In this document: in pieces, positions 9,075 through 18,420 of the stretch | Layout of the letters: each line of letters opens with the position of its first letter | Position numbering within the stretch: the first letter of the stretch is position 1 | Notes under the pieces: generated by a model | The model's input: the letters and a program-made list of their open reading frames with translations, nothing else | Told to the model about the DNA's origin: nothing | Databases searched by the model: none | Made by a program: the position numbers and the translations under genes | From: Mucidula mucida | Lineage: Eukaryota > Basidiomycota > Agaricomycetes > Agaricales > Physalacriaceae | Assembly: GCA_015501055.1 (NCBI GenBank) | Contig: JADNYV010000654.1 | Span: forward strand, 1 to 18,662 | Direction of reading: 5' to 3' | DNA length: 18,662 bases

Positions 9075-10455
9075 CTAGTATCTGTCTCCTTTTCCGCCTG
9101 TGTCAAAGTTGTTGCTAACCTTGCGCAAGAGAAAATCGCCGTACACCACAGGTTCATACACCTTGGTGTCTCGAGTCTTACCATCCTGGAGGCGAAGCGC
9201 TGCAGCTAGTGTTTTGACATGCGCGTTGAAGTTGGGCTCAAAGAAAAATGGGATGCTGTGAACGTCAGAATAAGGGGCCTTTGAAGAGAAATGCACCTAC
9301 GAGACCCTATAGTTCGAGCTCCGATGGACGACACGGTGAAGAGTCGATTTGTATAACCCATTGCTCCATATCTCCCACACTGAGGGCGATGAACTGATAT
9401 GAAAGATAACGAAATATCCAGACTTACTTTCACCGATGTTGCACACGACGCAACCGGGAATAGGATCCGCGTTGAGCCAGACGCCCTCTTGGGCGCCTTG
9501 CTCAGCAGGTAAACCAGTGGAGTCCGGTAACTCACCCTTGCGATTCAAGAAAACCTGAAGCGCGGAGGGTGTCGGATCTGCATACAAGAAGCTATAGAAA
9601 CGTGATCCAAATTGAATGAGAAAGCGTATAAAAGAGTACACACGTCAAGCAGCCATAATCTCTAGAGCGAGATGAGCATAACGCCATTGAGAATAGATGT
9701 GACTAACTTGTGAGCGCCACAAGAGAAGCCGTCATGGTCAGAAGGTAGCGGAGGGTAGCCTGAAGAGTTGTTGAGGAATGAATCGTACCATGAAAGGGAG
9801 AAAGACCTATGGCGCGCATGACCCAGAAGCTATCATCGACTTGATTCCTCAGATCGACCCATTCTGGGTCAGTCATACCCAATCCATCGGCCATACTACG
9901 TGTAGATAAGCATGGAGTGAGGACTGCGAAGGACAGGTGTACGCTTTCATAACGATGAGACCAAGCGCCTTCATCTTATCGACCCAGACTTGATACTTAT
10001 CCTTGAATTCGGCGGGTTGGGATGGCCATTGATTCTCTCCCCAAAGAGGCTTGGACTTATCTGGAGTCTCTACCGGACGGTAGAAATCGAGTCCCTCGTG
10101 GTTGTCGGCCTTGCCGTTGGTAACATTCTCCTTAAGCCTTTGGTATCCTGCAGCATGTAGATTAGCTTCTACCACCATCAGACTGCGTTCAGTGAGTACC
10201 GCGAGCGTAATCCTGGTTCTTCAGCGAGATCTTGTCCTTTTCTTCCTGTGGTAGAGAGAAAAACCTGCGAGCCAGCATCGCGAGTTCATCGGGTTCTTGC
10301 TGGTCGACGAAGGAGGAGATATCGAGATAGAAGAAGCCAAAGTTGGTACAGGCTGCATGAATGGCATCCGCAACGCTCTGGCGACGCGACTGGACGTCCG
10401 CAGATGCGCTGTTGAGGTAGGGCGCGATGTCGATGATAGGCAGAGTCAAGGCCAT
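9075..10455 (-). CDS. 2-oxoglutarate/Fe(II)-dependent oxygenase (isopenicillin-N-synthase-like), 8 exons
   Basis: Non-haem iron oxygenase of 347 aa. Exons: 10200-10455, 9943-10147, 9807-9895, 9708-9759, 9644-9661, 9428-9591, 9301-9379, 9075-9255; 1044 nt in phase. It opens with MALTLPIIDIAPYL, the start of the DIOX_N domain, then DYARGYQRLKENV, HEGLDFYRP and HDGFSCGAHKDYGCLTFLYA. The iron site is visible as His200-X-Asp202, with distal His276 in STLHRVVHRSS; the 2OG-binding Arg-X-Ser is Arg286-Val-Ser288 in NYRVS, split by the last intron. All key residues are present. The insert between ALQVFLNRK and VWLNADPIPG (about 9497-9535) could be spliced as a 39-nt intron but also reads through, as in homologues with a loop there. 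The substrate is unknown; fungal relatives act on small metabolites. The divergent start of the histone-fold gene is only 111 bp away. Confidence 0.9.
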
Positions 10456-10566
10456 TTTGAAGGGGCGTGACCAGGAAACCTGGCGTCCCGCGGTTCAAAC
10501 GCTTTGTACCTCCCTTGCCTGCCACTTTGGCCTTGTTGCTCGTCGCAGCCGCCAACGACGCCCCCG
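10456..10566. promoter_or_regulatory. Very short divergent promoter (oxygenase / histone-fold gene)
   Basis: Only 111 bp lie between two start codons that face away from each other, so both 5' leaders and core promoters must share this space or overlap the coding regions. No TATA box is visible on either strand. Confidence 0.6.
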
Positions 10567-11892
10567 ATGGCCTCATACTATCCCCCCGAAATGCTCATCC
10601 CCTCCGCAAGCGTGCCGGCCGACGAGTCGGACATCGAGGCCAACGCCGAGGTCGACCAGCTCGACGACGATTCGGAACCAGACCTTGGCAACGACGGCGG
10701 CGCAGTTTCAGGCCAGGGACGCGGCCGCGCTCTTGGCCAGAGTCTACTGCCTATCGTCCGCCTCGAAAACATCATACAAGCAGACGGTGCGTGTCTTTTG
10801 GCGTGCTCTGCGCCCCACCTCATAGCGGTCCATTCTTCAAGGCATCACCGGAACTCTGACAATGTCCAAGGAGGCGCTGTTCATAATCTCTGTCGCGACA
10901 GTACGCCCTTCCCGCCACAGTTCTCTGCCACTCCCCGCTTATTCCATTTCCAGGAAGAGTTCATAAAACGACTAGCTCAAGGCGGCCTAGATCAGGCAAA
11001 ATCTCAGGAGCGGTCGGCTGTGCAGTACGAAGACATGGGTCCGTACATTCCTTTGACCCGTTCCAGTATACGCTCAACTGTGTTCAACAGCTGCAACCAT
11101 TCTCCAGTACCAAGAATTCCGATTTTTAGAGGGTAAGAACCATATGCCCCCGCCTGCACCCTTACTGACCAGATTGCAGATTACATCCCCACCCCGATAT
11201 CTTTGGCAGATGCGCTAGCAGAGCGCGAAGTCATGGAGGCCAAGGTTTTCGACGAAGAACCTGCTGCCATCCCAAAACCTTCCAACACTGTCCCATCATA
11301 CGCCATCATGAACAACCCATCTTCCACATCGAAATTCCGTGTTTCCACGAACGGCACCACTCCCAAAACAAAATCGAACGGGACACGATCGAATGGCCAG
11401 TCTGCACAACCACAAGCGTCTGCACCGACTTCGTCAGTATTCGACGCGCGTCCTTGGAATCATTCAGCCGGCGTGGCACCGATACCGACATACTGGATGG
11501 CCGACCAGCGTATAGACTCCCTCAAACAATACATAGCACAACGCTTTCCTGACATACCAGTCGACACACCCACACCGGAACTTCTTGACATTCTTACCCG
11601 TCGCGGTGTTCTCCCCCGACCCGATGCTATACCTACTCTCTCAGGGATGAGTATCTCTACGCCGCAGTACATGGCCAGCTTACATCCCACACCGCCCGTT
11701 TCAGTGACCCCTACGACTCAAAACCCAAGTACGGACTCCCTTCCTCCTCCTCCTCCAGCGCCAAAAGAAGAAGTCTCAGAACAAATGGGAGATGTTCAGG
11801 CGACATCTCCTAGCAACGGCGGGGTCTCCTCGAGAGGCGCTTCTGTGCCTCCAGTTGTAACGGCGGCAGATGCGAAGATGGAAGAGACGTAG
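10567..11892 (+). CDS. Histone-fold protein, Dpb3/POLE4/CHRAC1-like, 5 exons
   Basis: Exons 10567-10786, 10842-10900, 10954-11038, 11091-11132 and 11180-11892 give 1119 nt and 372 aa in phase. After an acidic N-terminus (about residues 18-42) comes a CBF/NF-Y-type histone fold, about residues 60-136: SLLPIVRLENIIQADG, MSKEALFIISVATEEFIKRL, then QYEDMAATILQYQEFRFLED. The ending FRFLED resembles POLE4/Dpb3 and CHRAC1 more than NF-YC. Such proteins pair with a second histone-fold partner in DNA polymerase epsilon or in ISWI-type remodellers; which applies here cannot be decided. The last exon encodes a long Pro/Ser/Thr-rich, probably disordered tail with a run of five prolines. That tail makes the protein much longer than yeast Dpb3, a difference whose meaning is unknown. 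Expected location: nucleus. Confidence 0.82.
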
Positions 11893-12055
11893 ATTGTAGA
11901 GTATATCTGTGAGTTGGACCATTGTTGATACTTACTGTAATGCATTTAATCTCAGGCAAGCGCACTTGAAGTTCAAACATTTATACAACTAAGAGTGGGG
12001 AGGCTGATACAGTGATGTGTTTTGCTAATGATACAGTGTCCGGTTCATCCACCGT

Positions 12056-12630
12056 TTAATGTACGGGGATTTTGACGGCTCCCTTTCCCTCGGTCTTCGG
12101 GATGGACAAAGTCAAAACGCCGTCTTTCAACTCGGCTGATACGTTGGTCGTCTCTACTGGCTGAGGCAACCATACGGTCCTCGTGAAGGTAGAATTGCCA
12201 ACGAAACGCTCAGAAGAGAGCTGGCTGGAGTTGGCCTCTGTCTTGGCGACTATGCGTGTTGAATCAGTATCCAGTTTTCAATAGTCGTGGCGAAATTCAA
12301 CGTACCAGTTTTACCTCCTTCTTCTGTCTGAGCTTCCGCTTGGGGTGGCGAGCGGGTTACAATTTTTCCCTCGATGGTGACACTGCGTCCACCGTCGCCT
12401 ACGCTGACCTCGACATTTTCCTTCTGTACACCGGGCAAATCCGCTTCGACGATGTAGGAATTACCCTCCTCCCTCACGTCTATGGCTGGACGAGAAAAGC
12501 GAGGGAATCCCGTGAAGGCCTCGTCGAAGAAGGGAGACCTGCAGAAGGCGGCGGGTGAACGAGCAAAGGGCTCGTCGAACATGCGAAAGAGAGGGCGGAA
12601 CTCGTTGAGGAGTTGGCGTGTAATAGACAT
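12056..12630 (-). CDS. Small heat-shock protein (Hsp20 / alpha-crystallin family), 2 exons
   Basis: ATP-independent holdase chaperone of 172 aa. Exons 12306-12630 and 12056-12249 (519 nt) join across a 56-bp intron. Start is the ATG at 12628-12630: MSITRQLLNEFRPLFRMFDE, then a Phe/Arg/Pro-rich N-terminal arm. The alpha-crystallin domain begins PAIDVREEGNSYIVEADLPG and contains GGRSVTIEGKIV, ERFVGNSTFTRTVWLPQPV and the hallmark AELKDGVLTLSIPK. It ends in KIPVH, where an I-x-I/V-like tail motif is usual. Length and layout match fungal cytosolic Hsp20s. Upstream there is a TATA-like box (12678-12684) and a heat-shock-element-like array (12744-12756), in line with stress induction. Divergent from the acidic EF-hand-like gene. 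Confidence 0.94.
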
Positions 12631-12677
12631 GATCTTTGAGTGTGGTGTGTTGGATAGCGCGGTAAAATCATCTCGAC

Positions 12678-12684
12678 TTATATA
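12678..12684 (-). promoter_or_regulatory. TATA-like box of the Hsp20 gene
   Basis: The minus strand reads TATATAA here, about 48-54 bp upstream of the Hsp20 ATG. A TATA box is common in stress-inducible fungal genes. Confidence 0.5.
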
Positions 12685-12743
12685 CCTGGGAGGGTTTACA
12701 TTTATGGCAAGTCTCCTGGGGCGCCCTAGAATGTAGGTGACTG

Positions 12744-12756
12744 TTCGAGGATTTTC
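12744..12756. promoter_or_regulatory. Candidate heat-shock element TTCnnGGAnnTTC
   Basis: Three alternating 5-bp units are TTCGA, GGATT and TTC; only the middle unit departs from the GAA consensus. The site is about 115-127 bp upstream of the Hsp20 start and 60 bp upstream of its TATA-like box, where Hsf1 sites are expected. It could also influence the divergent gene. Confidence 0.5.
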
Positions 12757-12865
12757 GAACATGCGTCATACCGGCCCGCAATGCCGAGTGCTGCAAACAT
12801 CACGGCACCAAACATCTGGACCTTGTTCGCGAACCTTCACGTCCATTATTACTTGCATCGAGACC

Positions 12866-13782
12866 ATGGCTTCCTCCACCTACTTTGCCCTGTCCAGCAA
12901 TATGCGTAACCGCATCGATAACGCGTACATCACGATATGCAGATCTCTTCCGGACTTTGAAGAGCCGCCCTTGAAGAAACGAAAACTCAACTCGCCTGGC
13001 CCAAGCGGTGGCGGATTCATCATAGAAGATCCCCCAGAACTCAATGTGGCGGATGAAATAGACGTCTCCCAGCTCCCAAATATCCCAATCTCACACGTTC
13101 CAACGGGTCTACAGCTTCTTGACCTTCCGCCTGATGACGAACAAGCTCTCGATGTCTTTCGACAGGCAGCCTCTGGATGGGATGATCACACGGCGCAGGC
13201 TGAGCAATCCCAGACTGTCAGCTTTGATGACTGGAGAGCTGTATGCGGAATCCTTCTGGAGCACCATGCTGAAGAGTATGCTGACAGCTCGGACGGCGGC
13301 GGCAGCGATTTTGAGCCACATAAACCTGATCGTGGAGGAGCTGACTACGATGAGGAGGACAATCATCCCTCGGATGACGACTTTGTGGACGAGTCAGTTC
13401 CCCGGCAGCGCCGAACGCGCGGGAAGAAGAAGAAAATGGAGTCGGATTCCGACAGTGACTCGGGTTCTGGCGAGGGGAAGCCGATACGTCTGACGACACG
13501 GCAGAAGGAGACATGTTTGGAGACCTTTGCGCTGTTTTTCGCGGACGCGACTCCAGAGGAATTGTCGTCGAAAAGGATTATGATCAGTGATGTTCAGCGT
13601 GTCGCCAAGCTGCTGAAGGAAAAACTGAAAGCGGAAGAGGTTGGTGATCCTCCTCTGTCGTTCAACCTGACCTTATTACTCTGTAGATTGTTGAGATGCT
13701 TGAGATTTTCTCTAGCTCGCCCGATAAATCTCTGAACTTGGCTGATTTTGAGCAAATGATGATGGTTGCGAAACTGGCTTGA
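12866..13782 (+). CDS. Acidic nuclear-like protein with degenerate EF-hand pair, 2 exons
   Basis: I recognise no named family. Exons 12866-13639 and 13687-13782 give 289 aa. The ATG at 12866 is preferred; an in-frame ATG at 12761 would add 35 residues and run through the divergent promoter. Residues about 30-40 hold a basic motif (PPLKKRKLN), and RRTRGKKKKM lies later; both could act as nuclear localisation signals. The middle is rich in Asp, Glu, Ser and Gly (DSDSDSGSGEG). The C-terminus has two EF-hand-like helices pairs: RQKETCLETFALFF..., ISDVQRVAKLLKEKL, IVEMLEIFSSSPDKSLNL and ADFEQMMMVAKLA, similar in spacing to centrin or calmodulin. The usual calcium-binding Asp/Glu positions are mostly absent, so calcium binding is doubtful and a protein-protein role is more likely. 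Confidence 0.75.
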
Positions 13783-13985
13783 GATGATTGCGCTGTCGAA
13801 AGCAAGAACAGTCTTTCTAGCCCTGCTCCTTTGCAAGCAGATTCTGAAATTGTCATAATACACAGCATTACGAACAGATATTACACTATATCTCTGTGCT
13901 TGTCTTGGTATACAGATGCAGATGAGTAAAGAATGAACAAGTCCTGTCAATAAGATAGAGCCTCAGGAATGCAGTAGAAAAACAT
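13783..13985. other. Convergent 3' ends of the EF-hand-like and borealin genes
   Basis: These 203 bp separate two stop codons that face each other. They should contain both polyadenylation regions; no gene is seen. Confidence 0.5.
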
Positions 13986-15414
13986 CTAGTCAATCTTCCA
14001 CTTCTCCGACGCCGCCTGCACCAAGCGGCCAATCTCCTCTCGCGCCTGTTTCTTCGCACTCGCACTGATGCCCTCCAGCGCGTCCAGGGAACCCGGCGAT
14101 GTCTGTAAAGGATCAAATTCCAAGAGATGTCCATCTTTCGTCGATATCGTCATGGAATAGGACCGAGCAAGGCCCGGGAGTGGCGTCACAGCTGGTCTCT
14201 GTGGGAGAGGCTGAGAATGTGGATGAGACGGAGGTGTCAACGGAACTTGATGATGCAAAGTTGGCTGTGACTGGGACACTCCAACCACCTCCGGGACGTC
14301 TGAATTTGAGTGAGAATGTGATGATGATGAGGGGGGTGCGAGAAGGCTAGATTGAGAGGCTGTGTGCGAGTGGAAGCCATCGTTGAAGGACGGGTCTCGA
14401 GAGATGGTAATGTTGCTCTTCGTTCGTTTGAGTGTTGGTGGAGGTGCCGTTGACTTGGCCCACTGGATGCCAAATTCAAATGGATTCGCAAGCGGTGAAC
14501 CGTTGATACTGAGCATGCTTTCGTCTATGCGAGGCATACGCAGCAAACTGTTGCTGGTGTTATTCGACGGTGGCTTGCTCCCTGGATAGCCTGGAGTCTT
14601 GGGTGGTAGAGTAGGGGCAAAGGTGGCAGAGGATGGCATTCGCGAGCGAGAGGGAGGAGGCCTCAGGTCTCGGAGTTTTGAAGGAGACGAGGGTGGTTTG
14701 CTAGAACCGATACCAGCATTGAAAGGCGGACGTTGCTTTTGAGTACTCGGCGAGGCAGCAATACGCGCTAGTAGTCGATTCTATGTGATATTTAATTGGA
14801 TTTTTGATAAACTCGGGTCGTTTACTTACCTTGCCAGGTGTTTTCTGTGTTGAAGACAGCATTCTTGCCCTCTGGGCCGTACCAGGGCCTGTCGACGAGC
14901 CCGCCTTTTTTGGAGATGCTTCCGTCAGTCGGGCTACATCACAGAATGAGCTCAGAACACGTCGACATTCAAGATAAGAGGCGCACCATTCTTGGTCGCC
15001 CTTGAGGATTCACCGCCGCTCTGAGTCGCGTCCATGTCATCTTCCTGGCTGGGTATCCGCTTTCGTTTCCTGTCTAAATCATTCATAGTGGAGTCCTCCT
15101 CAGCACTGTTCAAGCGCTCCCGCTGTACACCCCGTCGCGCCGCCTGCACGTTGCCGTTGTATTTCTCGCCAAACTCACGCATCGTCATGCTCCTGACCTC
15201 CTTGGGTATGCGCAGAATATGACCCTCTTGATGGATTCGAAAAGCCTCTAGTCGATCTTGTAACCACGAACGAAATTGGTGAGTCCGATGCTCAACTAGA
15301 CAACGATGAGCACTAGGCGATGGTCGGTGACCAAGGACACTGACCCTCATGGTTCAGATTGGCAATGAGTTGTTTTTTCTCTTCGTCGCTGTACTTGCGC
15401 ATTGTGGAATCCAT
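13986..15414 (-). CDS. Borealin-type protein (Nbl1/Borealin N domain), 4 exons
   Basis: Likely subunit of the chromosomal passenger complex, which places Aurora kinase on centromeres and the spindle. Exons 15345-15414, 14987-15295, 14830-14933 and 13986-14780 give 1278 nt and 425 aa in phase. Residues about 6-65 match the Nbl1/Borealin N-terminal helix: YSDEEKKQLIANLNHE, EHRTHQFRSWLQDRLEAF, RIPKEVRSMTMREFGEKYNG. In known complexes this helix bundles with INCENP and survivin/Bir1. A basic motif RKRKR lies near residue 100. The rest is Ser/Pro/His-rich and probably disordered, with many Ser/Thr-Pro sites suited to Cdk control (inference). A second ordered patch ends the protein: SYSMTISTKDGHLLEFDPL and a final helix. 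It is far longer than yeast Nbl1, closer in length to animal borealins. Confidence 0.85.
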
Positions 15415-15609
15415 AGAGAATGGCGACCGTGGCGGTGACAGCGACAACGACGGGGCTGGTGGATGTTGGGTGTAGGTTTAGTCGAGGTCACGTGGCACGC
15501 GTTTTTATCGACGCGCACCAAAGCCCCTGACTACTGCGAACAAGAAACATTCAAACGATCTAAATGCTACAATAAATACCAAATAATACAGTGTTACGTG
15601 AATTTGAGA

Positions 15610-16809
15610 TTACGTCGAATCGCTAGACGATCCACTCGATTGTACCTGTGACTTTGGACCCCAGCCCTGTCGACCATCTAACCAAGGACCTGCTCCACTC
15701 AGGTGGCACCCTCCCGGACAGGTGCAATTCCCTCCAAGAACACTCGGGAGCGCATCTGCGTCAACCAAATCCAACAAGACATCACGATAATTACTCCCCA
15801 GAATATCCACCTTCTCGCATGTCTCTTTCGATAACCACGGCTTGATCATAGACCAAATCATGGTGAATGATGACGGCGCATTGACTATAGCGAGCTGCCC
15901 CATTGTCTCCGGGTAGTAGTCTTGCGATACTTGAAACGAATTTCGAGCGAGACTTTTCATCTGCCAGAATTGGCTTAGACCAAAACCTTTGAGGTCGACG
16001 ATGACAAGAACTGTGTTAACGTTCTCGGATCCGGACACCTTCTTCGCGGCGGGCATGACTGGAATCGATGTTAGGAAGTCAGATTGCAATCAGCAATATC
16101 GGTCACACCTTCACGCGTCAACAGTTCACAATTGACGAGCATCACCTGCCAATGCTTTTCTGGCGTGCATTCTTTGTACAATTTGGATGTATCCAGATTT
16201 CCAAGGAAATGAATGTTCACAGGGCGTCCTTTCTTTAGAATGTCGCGTCAGTTGTGGGTATAAGACATGGAGGAACAAGATATCTTACCTTATCCGTCTA
16301 TTGATACCATAGGTATTAGCACTGAACGCGTTGGAAGTCAACAAAGCTTACTTTGTGGAACCTACAAAGACCGTGCATTAGCGTGGCAGCGCTATGACAA
16401 AGACTATATGCTTACCACAATGGCCAAGAATCAAAGACGGCTGCACGCTCAGGATACTGATCCACCAGATCCCATCAATAACGAACCAGCTAACATCAAC
16501 GTGAAGCTCACATCAAAGGGATCTATCCTCTGGTACAACTCGTCAATCCCCATACCCTGCACAGTCCGTCTCCATTCCTGACATTCCCCGAACATCAGCT
16601 TGGCTTGCTTCAAATGGAATTTCCGAGCTCTCAGAAAACGTCTAACCCAATTATGAGCACTCGCCACTGTCCTGTATGATGTCAAGTGCTCACAACAACG
16701 TTTCGTCGTCGGTCCCAATGGAATCGCCGTCATTCAAAATCCCCTCCTCAGTCAACTGTTTCCGAAAGATAGCCAGAGTCTCTTCTTCTTTGCGCGTCAA
16801 CGGGACCAT
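15610..16809 (-). CDS. Sec14-like CRAL-TRIO phospholipid-transfer protein, 7 exons with two micro-exons
   Basis: Lipid-transfer protein of 292 aa. Exons: 16694-16809, 16512-16641, 16416-16456, 16352-16361 (10 nt), 16289-16297 (9 nt), 16109-16232, 15610-16058; 879 nt in phase. Start is the ATG at 16807-16809; a stop lies upstream in the same frame. Residues 1-60 form the CRAL-TRIO-N helices (LTRKEEETLAIFRKQL, RFLRARKFHLKQAKLMF). The lipid-binding domain follows: PLWFHKTDKKGRPVNIHFLG, VLVIVDLKGFGLSQFW, DYYPETMGQLAIVNAPSSF, IWSMIKPWLSKETCEKV and LPSVLGGNCTC. These are close to Sec14 hallmarks for phosphatidylinositol/phosphatidylcholine exchange at Golgi and endosomal membranes. The tail GGCHLSGAGPW and a serine-rich end also fit the family. 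A TATA-like motif lies near 16905-16912. Confidence 0.93.
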
Positions 16810-17191
16810 GATAGCTGGAGGACAAGTCGTGGGGGGCGTCGGAATACGACAACTTCGTGTTGGCGTTGGCAGTGGTAGTGAAACAGACCGCTCAACTCGG
16901 CGTAGGATTTATATCCATCTGTTGGGCTCAGGTTACTCGGGCATTATGACGTTCCTCTAATCATTCACTGCTTCCGGAGGCACGTAATAGACATTATGCA
17001 GACGCGATCGCTGACAGAAGAGAAAGGTTTCAATTGATCTCGATCCAAGCTTCACATCTGCAGCACCTTGAACAGAAAGAACTGACCATCTGCCGAGCAT
17101 TATCAAGCCGTTTACAGTGGAGTCTGACCACCCAGTAAGTTGCTACAAATGTCTGATGCCGTGAGCAGAATCTCAAGGGCAAAGAAGCGTC
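16810..17191. other. Intergenic interval upstream of the Sec14-like gene
   Basis: No gene is recognised in these 382 bp. A TATAAAT motif on the minus strand near 16905-16912 lies about 100 bp before the Sec14-like start. Part of the stretch may hold a last, unresolved exon of the neighbour at 17192-18250, since the bases around 17192 also form a GTGAG-type splice donor. Confidence 0.45.
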
Positions 17192-18250
17192 TCACCATTG
17201 CTGTCCAATCCCACAGTGCATCTTCGCAGTGCGTACCAGGTTGATCAGAATCGGCGTAAACTCATCTCCTTTCTCCTCAACCAATCTCGAAAGACCTTCG
17301 TCGCCACCGCACTCGCTCCGAACTCGATCCATTATATTCTTGACGCTTCTCCAATCCTGTCCAACATCAGCCCACTCCGCCACTAGTTTCCCATTGAAAG
17401 CCGCTTTATATCTCGCTTGCGCCGTCTTGCCCCTCAGAAACGCTTCCACTTCCTCTCTTTTCCCAAAGTGATCTAATGCTGCTTCCTTCAACGACGTCGT
17501 TGACGCTGGTAGCATATCCTGCTTCTGCGCCCACTCCACAAAGTCATAATACATTTTACGATCTGGTTTTACTTTGCCAACCGAATTCGCCGACGTGAAC
17601 ATTTCGGGACGTATATATGGCGATGAAGAGAGCCATTGGTACAGTTCAGCGCGCGTTGCAAAGCCCTTTTCATAGCGGCAGATGTCCCATCCAAGAAATG
17701 GTAGGATCTCATCAAACTTGGATGAGAGGTGCCAGGCAGGATGGGGAGGTTGAGGATACTAAAGTTGCATATTAGACTGTCATCTAGAGAGAATGTTTTT
17801 TGAATCTTTACTCCTCAAACCGTGTACACCCAAATGCAATCCCACTCCACGAGCGATAAGTCCCAGAATCATGCCCATATCGCCGTAAGAATGGAAGAAC
17901 ATTGTTCGATGAAATTCTTCTTCTGCGGCGCACACATGCACGTCGACTTGGTAGTAGTTGGTCGGTCTCCTGGCAATGGCGACTGCATAATTGCTTGTCC
18001 TTGGTCCGTCCATCGGGGTTGACCATGGTCGCCCCAAGTGCAGTTTTCACTGTGTCGTGCGAAGGGAGGTCGCTCTCCTTCCACACAATGAAGTCGACAT
18101 CACCATGATCGACCTTTTCGGGCGCTTCGATCGGGGTTGCGACGAGGGTGTAAAGCGTCTTGAGAACCGCAGTGTGGCGGTCTTTGAAGGAGTGATATAA
18201 CGCGGAGATAGTCTAGGGAAGTTCCCAGTCAAGAATGCACTTCCGCCCAT
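17192..18250 (-). pseudogene. Nucleotidyltransferase-like conserved fungal gene, frame-broken
   Basis: Conserved fungal protein of unknown function, recognised by its start MGGSAFLTGNFPRLSPR (18201-18250), an APEKVDHGDVDFIVW patch that resembles a nucleotidyltransferase Gly-Asp-x-Asp site, then NYYQVDVHVC, MFFHSYGDMGMILGLIARG and SSKFDEILPFLGWDICRYEKG. These blocks sit in different frames. Shift 1 lies at 18200/18201 (one base missing between the Pro-Arg end and LYHSFKD). Shift 2 is within 17990-18008, where an imperfect 7-bp duplication GGACCAA/GGACAAG follows PDGR. Shift 3 is at the acceptor of intron 17759-17811, one base too many before PQPPHPAWHLS; a different donor (GTACAC near 17822) would avoid it at the cost of five residues. 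The last exon is open for 189 codons to the stop at 17192. Introns cannot explain shifts 1 and 2. Probably a pseudogene; sequence errors are the alternative. Confidence 0.6.
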
Positions 18251-18420
18251 GTTGATGGTCAAGGACAAAGGCGCTTAAAAGAAGGCAGTGACATCCAGTG
18301 ACTTGAGCTGATTCAATGTGTTGACTCGAGCTGTCAAACAAGGTCAACGCCTTTTGTTCGCATGATACAAATTCGCTGAAGACTGTACAATTGGAAAGAA
18401 AGGAATACAACGGTCGCAAC

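Noticed and set aside
1709..10455. Secondary-metabolite gene cluster suggested by a P450 and a 2OG oxygenase
   Set aside because: No backbone synthase, transporter or pathway regulator is present, and unrelated genes separate the two enzymes by more than 5 kb.
10427..10859. Two long plus-strand frames rich in Arg and Pro over the oxygenase/histone-fold starts
   Set aside because: They are GC-rich shadows of the true first exons on both strands.
13109..13514. Minus- and plus-strand frames across the acidic EF-hand-like gene
   Set aside because: They mirror its Asp/Ser-rich codons and have no independent support.
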